Below are positions 7,410 through 14,636 of a DNA stretch of 64,000 nucleotides, piece by piece. The DNA comes from Muribaculaceae bacterium (GTDB taxonomy: Bacteria; Bacteroidota; Bacteroidia; Bacteroidales; Muribaculaceae): the NCBI GenBank assembly GCA_023663365.1, contig JAMPHP010000001.1:93282-157281 (forward strand), written 5' to 3'. A program made the translations under genes and the position numbers. Each line of letters begins with the position of its first letter. The first letter of the stretch is position 1. The notes beneath the pieces are model-generated. The model had not been told where the DNA came from and did not search any database. It saw nothing but the letters and a program-made list of their open reading frames with translations.

Positions 7410-10202
7410 ATGAAGAAAACCTACTTCGCAATTATTGCGATGCTGCTTGCGGCCATCCTGCCTGCTGCGGCGCAAATTGTGACGACTACTCCGCAGATTC
7501 TGCAGGAAGGCAGTCAAGGCGTTGTCCTCACTTATCATGCTGATTCACCCTTGGGAAACAAGGGGCTCATGAACCTCAGCAATGACTTCGATGTCTACGC
7601 TCACATTGGCGTGATCACCGACAAGAGCGCCGGTGAATGGGCCTACGTGGTAGCTCCATGGCCCGAGAGCGGCAACCAGCAGGCCGCCAACACCGCCAAG
7701 AACCGCCTCACACGCACGGCCACAAACACCTACACACTCAACATCGGCAACATCCGCACATACTTCGGCATCACCGATGCCAATGAGCATGTGAAGCAGA
7801 TTGCGATGGTATTGAGAAATGCCGACGCCTCGAAGACCGGACGCACAAGCTCCGGCGGCGACATCTTCGTGACTGTCACTCCCGACGGCTTTGCCACCGA
7901 ACTCACATCCGATCATCCCGACCGCGTGATCTCGAGCACCACAAAAATCACCTACACCCTCCGCAGCTCCGAGGCCGCAACTCTCTCTCTGAGCGTCAAC
8001 GGCACTGCCTTCGCCACCAAATCGTCGGCTACGGAGCTCGTGGCTTCATATACTTTCGACAAGGAAGGCACATACACCGTAGAGGGCAAGGCCAACTACG
8101 GCGGTAAGGACTATGTGAAGACTCTCGAGGTGAGCTACCCCTCGGCATCGCTCGCCCAGAACTACCCCGGCGGCGTGCCCAAGATGGGTGCCGTGAAGAA
8201 CGCCGACGGCACCGTCACTTTCTGCATCGCTGCTCCGGGCAAGGTGAGCGCAGTGCTCGTGGGCTCGTGGGAGGACTACGAAGTACTTGAGAAAAACACC
8301 ATGAAGTACCAGGACTATCAGGGCAACCGATACTTCTGGACCACCGTCAGCGGCCTCGCCAACGACCAATGGTACTCCTACTACTATCTTATCGACGATA
8401 AATATAAGGTAGCCGACCCCTACGCACACCTCGTGCTCGACTGCTACACCGATGCCACCACTCCGGCGGCATGGCGCAGCGCTCCCAAGCACCCGGGCTC
8501 CAACTCTGTGGTGGCCGGTGTGATGCTGGCTGTGTACCGCGGCGACATCGACGACTACACATTCTCGCCCTTCACCATACCCGAGCACGATAACCTTGTG
8601 GTGTACGAGCTCCTTCTGCGCGACTTCACTGGCATCGACGGCAAAGCGCTCGCAAACGGTACCGTGCGCAAGGCCATCGACAAAATACCCTACATCAAGT
8701 CGCTCGGCGTCAACGTGGTAGAGCTTATGCCCGTGATGAAGTTCAACGGTAAGAACTCATGGGGCTACAACACCAACTTCTACATGGCTCCTGACCAGAT
8801 TTACGGCTCGCCCACCGACTACAAGGACTTCGTGGAAGAATGTCACCGCAACGGCATCGCCGTGGTGCTCGACATCGTTTTCAACCAGAGCGACGGTCTG
8901 CACCCTTGGTATCAGATGTACGATATCGACAAAAACCCCTTCTACAATAAAGAAGCACCCCACTCGTGGAGCGTGCTCAACGATTGGAACCAGGGCCACC
9001 CCCTCGTGCAGCAGCAGTGGACCGATGCCCTCAAGTACTGGATGGAGAAATACAACGTCGACGGCTATCGCTTCGACCTCGTGAAGGGTCTGGGCGACAA
9101 CGAGAGCTATGCCGGTATCGGCACCGACGGCTACAACACAAGCCGCATCAACCGCATGAAGCGTCTGCACTCCGTAATCAAGTCGGTGAAGCCCGACGGT
9201 ATTCACATCAACGAGTTCCTCGGCGGCGCCCAGGAAGAGCGTGAGATGGGTGCCGACGGTCAGATCCAGTGGGCGAATGTCAACAACAACTCGTGCCAGT
9301 TTGCCATGGGCTACGACGATAAGGATTACTCTCTCTCACGCTTCCTCTCCACAAGCGACGGCAACCGTCCCTGGGGCTCGACAGTGTCCTACGCCGAGAG
9401 CCACGACGAGCAGCGTGTAGCCTTCAAGAGCGAGGTCTACGGCAAAGGCTCCGTGCCCACCGATCCCGACGTGCGCTACAACCGCCTCGCACAGCTTGCC
9501 GTGCAGATGCTCATGACTCCCGGCCCGAAGATGGTGTGGATGTTCGGTGAGCTCGGCAACAGCCAGAACACAAAGGAAAAACCCGACGGCTCGGGCGGCA
9601 ACGACACCGGCGCCAAAATCGTGGACTGGCGTTGGCTCGACGATCCTCACAAGGCATTCCTTAAGGATACCTACGCCGCTATCATCAACATGCGCACCGC
9701 CAACCCCGACCTCATGAAGCAGAGCGCTACATATTCATGGACCGGTCTGGCTTCCAAGTACACCACCGGCCGCACTCAGCGTCTCACCGCCGGCGACAAA
9801 GAGGTGATAGCATTTATCAACCCCTCGCTCACCGATGCCGCCACCGTAAGTGCCACTTCGGTGAACCTCTCGGTCAACAATGCCAAGCTCATCTGCGCAT
9901 CAAAGGGGCATACCCCCACTCTGACGGGCTCCGGCACCTCGCTGAAGGTGAGCCTTCCCGCCAACGGTTTCGCCGTATTCGCCACCAACACTGTCGATGA
10001 CGCAGCCGGTGTCACCGATGTGATTGCATCGGGCTCCGAGGCGCAGGCTTACGGCGCTCAGGGCGAGATTATCATCGTGGGCGACTACACAAATGTGGCT
10101 GTCTACGACATCGCAGGCCGCTACATGCCCGGCCTCACTGTGCCTGCCGGCATCTACATCGTCAATATCGACGGTAAAGCCACCAAGGTGACTGTGCGCT
10201 GA
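7410..10202 (+). CDS. Secreted GH13 alpha-amylase-family enzyme with sorting-like tail
   Basis: Starch- or glycogen-degrading alpha-glucosidic enzyme, 930 residues. Order: signal peptide (1-21); an N-terminal beta domain (about 25-160) resembling starch-binding regions of Bacteroidetes amylases; an E-set/CBM48-like domain (about 255-330); the GH13 barrel from NLVVYELLLRDF onward; an all-beta C domain; and a C-terminal tail. Catalytic residues are visible: nucleophile Asp556 in DGYRFDL, acid/base Glu602 in HINEFLG, and Asp666 in ESHDEQR. The tail (VYDIAGRYMPG, then GIYIVNIDGKATKVTVR) resembles a type IX type-A sorting signal. No lipobox is present. Its own consensus promoter lies upstream and a terminator downstream. 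No SusCD genes are nearby. Exact substrate and linkage are not resolved. Confidence 0.9.
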   Translation: MKKTYFAIIAMLLAAILPAAAQIVTTTPQILQEGSQGVVLTYHADSPLGNKGLMNLSNDFDVYAHIGVITDKSAGEWAYVVAPWPESGNQQAANTAKNRLTRTATNTYTLNIGNIRTYFGITDANEHVKQIAMVLRNADASKTGRTSSGGDIFVTVTPDGFATELTSDHPDRVISSTTKITYTLRSSEAATLSLSVNGTAFATKSSATELVASYTFDKEGTYTVEGKANYGGKDYVKTLEVSYPSASLAQNYPGGVPKMGAVKNADGTVTFCIAAPGKVSAVLVGSWEDYEVLEKNTMKYQDYQGNRYFWTTVSGLANDQWYSYYYLIDDKYKVADPYAHLVLDCYTDATTPAAWRSAPKHPGSNSVVAGVMLAVYRGDIDDYTFSPFTIPEHDNLVVYELLLRDFTGIDGKALANGTVRKAIDKIPYIKSLGVNVVELMPVMKFNGKNSWGYNTNFYMAPDQIYGSPTDYKDFVEECHRNGIAVVLDIVFNQSDGLHPWYQMYDIDKNPFYNKEAPHSWSVLNDWNQGHPLVQQQWTDALKYWMEKYNVDGYRFDLVKGLGDNESYAGIGTDGYNTSRINRMKRLHSVIKSVKPDGIHINEFLGGAQEEREMGADGQIQWANVNNNSCQFAMGYDDKDYSLSRFLSTSDGNRPWGSTVSYAESHDEQRVAFKSEVYGKGSVPTDPDVRYNRLAQLAVQMLMTPGPKMVWMFGELGNSQNTKEKPDGSGGNDTGAKIVDWRWLDDPHKAFLKDTYAAIINMRTANPDLMKQSATYSWTGLASKYTTGRTQRLTAGDKEVIAFINPSLTDAATVSATSVNLSVNNAKLICASKGHTPTLTGSGTSLKVSLPANGFAVFATNTVDDAAGVTDVIASGSEAQAYGAQGEIIIVGDYTNVAVYDIAGRYMPGLTVPAGIYIVNIDGKATKVTVR

Positions 10203-10228
10203 GCACTCAACTGCATATAAAAACTTTA

Positions 10229-10261
10229 GAGGCCGTGTTCCCGAGCGTGGAACACGGCCTC
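10229..10261. terminator. Bidirectional intrinsic terminator between convergent genes
   Basis: Perfect 13-bp stem (GAGGCCGTGTTCC at 10229-10241, its complement at 10249-10261) with a 7-nt loop. It lies between the GH13 gene (plus) and the nitrilase gene (minus). On the minus strand a TAAAGTTTTT tract follows. Confidence 0.85.
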
Positions 10262-10281
10262 TAATATAATGAGTAGTCGGT

Positions 10282-11073
10282 TCAGACGAGAGTGAAATCG
10301 TCGGCGTCGGCCGCTACGGGAAATTTGGTGCGGTACTCTTCCTGCTCGGCGCGGCTGAGGTCGGCCACGATGAAGGGGCCTGCAGCGTGTCCGGCGCTCA
10401 CACCATGGCAGTCGAAGATGTAGGTAAGGCCGCTGTAGTCGCCGAATCGGTCGCGGCCGCCACGGTCGGCACCCACCACCGCGCACTGATTTTCGATGGC
10501 GCGTGCTATGAGCAGATGCTTCCAAGCGTAGCCTCGTGCCGCAGGCCAGTTGGCAGGCACAAGGAGCAGGTCGTAGCGGTTGCTGCGGTTGCGGCACCAC
10601 ACGGGGAAGCGCAGGTCGTAGCAGATGATGGTGGCGATATTCCACCCGCGGAAGCGCACCGTACGCACCGGGTCGATGCCGCGGTGCAGGTGCTTTGCCT
10701 CGCTGCTCACGGAGAAGAGATGGTGCTTGTCGTAGTAAGTCTCCTCGCCCGACGGCTCGATGAAGAAGCCACGGTTGTAGATGCCGGGCGCCGTATAGCC
10801 GAGGAAGCTGCCGGCGATGGCGGTGCCGTAGCGGGCAGCGAGCGCCTTGATGAAGTCCATAGTCCGCCCGGTGTTTTTCTCGGCCATCTCCTTGAGCAGG
10901 TCGGGGTCGTCGGTATATCCGGTGGAAAAGAGCTCCGGGAGCACTACAAGGTCGGTACCTTCGGGCAGCTCTTCAAAGGCTTTCTCCACGGCCTCGCGGT
11001 TGCTTTTCTTGTCGGCGAAGGCGATGTCGAGAGGCAGTGCGGCCACACGGAGCCTGTCGGTGAGCTTGTTCAT
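10282..11073 (-). CDS. Nitrilase-superfamily amidohydrolase
   Basis: Cytoplasmic C-N hydrolase of 263 residues. The Glu-Lys-Cys triad is visible: Glu in LVVLPELFSTGY near residue 44, Lys in YYDKHHLFS, and Cys in IICYDLRFPVW. This arrangement and the FSTG..YDKHHLF pattern match the omega-amidase/NIT2-like branch (deamination of alpha-keto amides), though the exact substrate is inferred. The ATG at 11073 overlaps the acyltransferase stop by 4 bp (ATGA), which decides the start against a longer open frame. It is the last gene of the operon starting at 17632. Confidence 0.93.
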   Translation of the reverse strand: MNKLTDRLRVAALPLDIAFADKKSNREAVEKAFEELPEGTDLVVLPELFSTGYTDDPDLLKEMAEKNTGRTMDFIKALAARYGTAIAGSFLGYTAPGIYNRGFFIEPSGEETYYDKHHLFSVSSEAKHLHRGIDPVRTVRFRGWNIATIICYDLRFPVWCRNRSNRYDLLLVPANWPAARGYAWKHLLIARAIENQCAVVGADRGGRDRFGDYSGLTYIFDCHGVSAGHAAGPFIVADLSRAEQEEYRTKFPVAADADDFTLV

Positions 11074-11615
11074 TCGGTGGTGAATTTTTCGGGATGTATG
11101 CCCTTGTAGGGGGCGTAGAAGTCTTTTATGGCGCGCATGTCGGCCTCCACGTCGCCAGTGGGAATGAAGGTCCGCTCTATCATTATGCGCTTGGTGGGGG
11201 CATCGATTGCACCGAGCACGATAGGCACACCGGCCCCGAGGGCTATGTGGAGGAAGCCTGTGTGCCAAGTGGACGTGCGGCTGCGCGTGCCCTCGGGGGT
11301 GATGGCAAGGGCAAGCCTGTCGCAGCTGCGGAAGCGCTCGATCACGTAGTCGGTGAGCGATGCGCTGCCGGGGCGCTTGCGGGGCACGGCTATGCCTCCG
11401 ATAGCACGGAAGAAGTAGCCCAAAGGCCACCTGAACCAGGTCTCTTTCATCAGGAAGCCGGCCTTGCGCCCTACCGAGGTGTAGGCAAGCTCGCCGAGGA
11501 TGAAATCCCAGTTGCTGGTGTGCGGAGCCACACAGATGAGGCACTTCGGGTAGTCGGGCACGGTGATGCTGACCTTCCACCCGAAGAGCCTCAGTATGCC
11601 TGCCGAGAGGCTCAT
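11070..11615 (-). CDS. PlsC-like lysophospholipid acyltransferase
   Basis: A short (181-residue) 1-acyl-glycerol-3-phosphate acyltransferase-type protein of the membrane-associated LPLAT family. The catalytic HX4D motif is in APHTSNWDF near residue 32, and the glycerol-binding block ITPEGTRSR is near residue 106. It is shorter than typical PlsC, lacking an N-terminal membrane anchor, as in the short Bacteroidetes forms. It overlaps both neighbours by 4 bp, showing translational coupling. The acceptor lipid is not known. Confidence 0.88.
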   Translation of the reverse strand: MSLSAGILRLFGWKVSITVPDYPKCLICVAPHTSNWDFILGELAYTSVGRKAGFLMKETWFRWPLGYFFRAIGGIAVPRKRPGSASLTDYVIERFRSCDRLALAITPEGTRSRTSTWHTGFLHIALGAGVPIVLGAIDAPTKRIMIERTFIPTGDVEADMRAIKDFYAPYKGIHPEKFTTE

Positions 11616-11974
11616 TCAGCTGCTGCGGCTTTGATTTCGTCGCGCACTTCGGCGGGAAGGGCGGCGTTCATCTTCTTCACGATTTCGCCTACCGAGGCAT
11701 CGAAGCCCTCGAGGAGCTTGCCGTAGGCGGTGTGGAAGTAGGTGCGGCGGGCTTTGCGGTAGGCTGCACCGTCGGCGAAGTCGCGCGCGGTCTTGTCGAA
11801 TGTGATGCCGATTTTTGCGATAGTCTCGGCCTGGAGGCGTGCGATGTCGCCGATGATGTCATGCACGCTCTTGCGCTCGATCTGCTCGAAGGCTGCGCTT
11901 GCGAGGATTATTTCGGCGGCGAGGGCACCGCAGGTGTTGCGTACTGCTTTCTTGAGTTCACGTTTTGTTGCCAT
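11612..11974 (-). CDS. Conserved small helical protein of unknown function
   Basis: A 120-residue, mostly helical, soluble protein starting MATKRELKKAVRNTCGALAA. I recall no named domain; similar short proteins occur in Bacteroidales beside housekeeping genes. No membrane segment, signal peptide or metal motif is visible. The C-terminal half (GKLLEGFDASVGEIVKKMNA) looks amphipathic. It sits between thrC (12 bp) and the acyltransferase gene (4-bp overlap), so it is translated as part of the operon. Confidence 0.8.
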   Translation of the reverse strand: MATKRELKKAVRNTCGALAAEIILASAAFEQIERKSVHDIIGDIARLQAETIAKIGITFDKTARDFADGAAYRKARRTYFHTAYGKLLEGFDASVGEIVKKMNAALPAEVRDEIKAAAAE

Positions 11975-11986
11975 AGTGAGTAGTGT

Positions 11987-13300
11987 TTATTGAAGGTTCT
12001 GTAAATGCTTTTTGAGTGCGGGCAGGGTTGGAGCCATGATGGCGGAGCTGCGCCGCACAGTCATAAAACGAGTGAGTTGCACCGGCAGTTCGATAGCTGA
12101 GCCGGTGATGCGTGTCATGATGTCGAGCTGCTTGGCCGGGTGCCCGGTGGCAAAAGCTACCATAGGCGCATCGGGTGCTCCCTCGCGCGCTCCGGCGCAG
12201 TAGGCCACGGCGCCATGGGGGTCGATGGTGTAGCCGAAGCGTGCGCGAAGGTCATTGATGGTCGATGCTATCTCATCGTCGCTCACGGGAGTGGCGCATA
12301 TCACTTCGCCGCTCATCTTGCCGGGGTCACCGTCGAAGAGGCTCGCCAGGCGGGGCCAGCCCGAGGGCACGCACATGTCGATAGCCCGCGCATAGGTGGC
12401 TTTGGGAGTCGGCTTGCCCACGGGCGCGCCTATGGCAAGGAGGCTGCGGAGCTGATCGTTGGCATTGGTGGCCGCTATGATAGGGCCTGTGGGAAGTCCC
12501 ATCCGCCGGGCCATCAGCGATGCCACCAGATTGCTGCAGTTGCCGCAGGGCATTGCCAGGGTGGCGCGGTCGGCATTGCTTTCGCCCAGTGCCAGCAGCT
12601 GCGAGTAGGCGTGCATGGCGAAGGTGATCTGTGGCAGCAGGCGGGCGATGTTGATGGAGTTGGCGCCGGTGAGGTGGTAGTCGCGCAGGCTCTCGTCGGC
12701 GAGGGCTTCCTGCACAAGGCGCTTGCAGTCTTCTACCGTGCCGGCCACTTCCACGGGGTGAATGTTCTCGCCAAGGGCGGTGAACTGTGCTGTCTGCGCC
12801 TTGGTGAGGCGTCCTTTGGGGTAGAGCACTGTCACGTTGATTCCGCCGAGGCGAAGCATACCGTTGGCGGCGGCCGCTCCCGTGTTGCCGGTCGTGGCCA
12901 CGAGAACGTTGCGCTTCACACCGCCGCGGCGGCTGTCGAGATAGCTCATCAGACGGGCCATGAAGCGTGCCCCGAAGTCCTTGAAGGTGAGGGTGGGACC
13001 GTGGAAGAGCTCGAGCACATAGCGGTGCTCGTCGAGCTGCACAAGAGGTGCCTCGAAAGAGAATGAGTCATCGACGATGGCCTTGAGCTTTTCGGGCGGA
13101 ACATCGTCGGCAAGAAGCGAGTTGGCCACCACGAAAGCGATTTCGGGCAGGCTCATCTCGCCTATATTGTTGAAGAGCGCCTTGGGGATGCGCGGTAGAC
13201 TCTCGGGCATGAACATGCCGCCGTCGGGTGCCACACACAGGTTGATGGCATCCTCGAGCCTCACCGGGGCGCTTTGTCGATTAGTACTTGTAAATCGCAT
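11987..13300 (-). CDS. thrC: Threonine synthase
   Basis: PLP enzyme converting O-phosphohomoserine to threonine, the last step of threonine biosynthesis. It has about 437 residues from the ATG at 13300 (MRFTSTNRQ, as in other threonine synthases); an ATG at 13306 and a TTG at 13315 are alternatives. PLP Lys is in LTFKDFGARFM near residue 110, and ATTGNTGAAAANG is the phosphate-binding loop. FATGHPAKQLD near the C-terminus is also typical of this family. It lies in an operon with unrelated genes and away from thrA/thrB, which are not in the window. Confidence 0.96.
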   Translation of the reverse strand: MRFTSTNRQSAPVRLEDAINLCVAPDGGMFMPESLPRIPKALFNNIGEMSLPEIAFVVANSLLADDVPPEKLKAIVDDSFSFEAPLVQLDEHRYVLELFHGPTLTFKDFGARFMARLMSYLDSRRGGVKRNVLVATTGNTGAAAANGMLRLGGINVTVLYPKGRLTKAQTAQFTALGENIHPVEVAGTVEDCKRLVQEALADESLRDYHLTGANSINIARLLPQITFAMHAYSQLLALGESNADRATLAMPCGNCSNLVASLMARRMGLPTGPIIAATNANDQLRSLLAIGAPVGKPTPKATYARAIDMCVPSGWPRLASLFDGDPGKMSGEVICATPVSDDEIASTINDLRARFGYTIDPHGAVAYCAGAREGAPDAPMVAFATGHPAKQLDIMTRITGSAIELPVQLTRFMTVRRSSAIMAPTLPALKKHLQNLQ

Positions 13301-13328
13301 AGGCATGCTGCGCAATTCACGCGCCGTG

Positions 13329-14636
13329 TCAGAATAGTGATAGCTGGGCGTCGTTCTCGGGGCGTCGTGGTTTTTTCGGAGGCTCCTGGTAGCCGAACTC
13401 GGCAGCCGGATGGAGCAGAGGGCTCACTTCGCCGGGGGCGGGTTCCGACACGAACCAGTCAGGACATTCAAATTCGTCCTCGATAGCCGAGTAGTCCGAT
13501 TTGGGACCGCTCACCTCGGCGCGGGCTGTGGAGAAGAGGCCGTCGTCGGTGTTGCGGACTTTCTCGAGGTTTTCCTGAGCTTCGGCAAGCTGCTCGCGGA
13601 GCTTTTTATTTGAGCTCTTAAGGCGCTCGATGCGCTCGTCGCGCTTGTGGATCACATCTTCGACCTGAGCCATCTGAGCTTGAATCTCGGCCACCGACTC
13701 CACGATCTTGTGAGCTTCGGCCAGGTCGGCCTCGAGCTTTTGCTTGGCGTCGCGCTCGGCGGCGAGGCTGCTCTGGAGGTCGTTGTACATAGCCTGCGAC
13801 ATTTCCTGCTGTGTGCGGTTGTCGGCAAGCTCTTTCTCTGCCTCGGCCATGCGGGCCTTGGCTTCGGCCAGCTCGGCATTGGCAGCCTCGAGAGCGGCAT
13901 GTGCTTCTTCGAGGGCGCTGGTGTCGGCGCTTTCGGCAGGAGTGCTGCTTTCAGCCCCGCCTGCGGCGGCAAGGGCGGCTTTAAGCTGCTCTATCTCACG
14001 GGCCATCTCGTCGACTACTCCGGGCTGTATGTCGGCCACTTTCAGCTTGTTGAGAAGACTGCGGTTCTCGAGCTCGAACTGCTCCCGCTCCGCTTCGAGT
14101 GTGGCAACCTGCCCCTCGAGGTCGTTGACACGGTCGGCCAAGGCACGGCGCCGGCGGTCGGCACTGAGCTGCTGCTCGCGTAGGTTGGTGCGCTGCTGCT
14201 CGATGAGCTGCATGTCGGAGCGTAGCTTCTCGGCATCGCGTCGTGCGGTCTCGGCGGCGCCTTTGAGTTTTGCCTCGGCATATTGCTCGGCTACGAGCAG
14301 GAGGCCGTTGAGATAGTCGTCCACGCCTTTGTCGAGGGCCTGAGCAAGCCGCTGCGACTGTGCGTCGGGGTTCACGCTGCGGCGCAGGAAGTCGGGCAGC
14401 GCTTCGTTGAACACCGCCACCGCTCCGTCGAAGATGCGTGCTTTCACCGCCGGGTCGATTTCGGGCAGCGTTGGCACTTCGGAGAGGCCTGCAACTGCTT
14501 CGGGAGCAGCTGCGCATTCCTCGCCGGAAGTCTCGCTTGCGGCGGCATCGGGGTCGTCGGCTGTCTCGGGGTCGGAGATGTAGTCGGGATCGGGCCCGAA
14601 GCCAAAGGCGCTTTTCAATGCTGAGAAGAAGCTCAT
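13329..14636 (-). CDS. Coiled-coil protein of unknown function
   Basis: A 435-residue acidic protein with a short N-terminal segment (MSFFSALKSAFGFGPDPDYI), a linker rich in Ala, Glu and Asp, a compact helical region near residues 65-110 (FDGAVAVFNEALPDFLRR), and long heptad-rich coiled coils at roughly 120-210 and 240-360. The C-terminus is low complexity and ends PENDAQLSLF, possibly a short linear peptide. No signal peptide is present. Its start overlaps the stop of the receiver/ATP-grasp gene by 4 bp, suggesting the two proteins act together. Function not recognised. Confidence 0.85.
   Translation of the reverse strand: MSFFSALKSAFGFGPDPDYISDPETADDPDAAASETSGEECAAAPEAVAGLSEVPTLPEIDPAVKARIFDGAVAVFNEALPDFLRRSVNPDAQSQRLAQALDKGVDDYLNGLLLVAEQYAEAKLKGAAETARRDAEKLRSDMQLIEQQRTNLREQQLSADRRRRALADRVNDLEGQVATLEAEREQFELENRSLLNKLKVADIQPGVVDEMAREIEQLKAALAAAGGAESSTPAESADTSALEEAHAALEAANAELAEAKARMAEAEKELADNRTQQEMSQAMYNDLQSSLAAERDAKQKLEADLAEAHKIVESVAEIQAQMAQVEDVIHKRDERIERLKSSNKKLREQLAEAQENLEKVRNTDDGLFSTARAEVSGPKSDYSAIEDEFECPDWFVSEPAPGEVSPLLHPAAEFGYQEPPKKPRRPENDAQLSLF

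Noticed and set aside
11074..11580. N-terminal extension of the nitrilase gene to 11580
   Set aside because: It overlaps the acyltransferase gene entirely; the ATG at 11073 with 4-bp coupling gives the normal family length.
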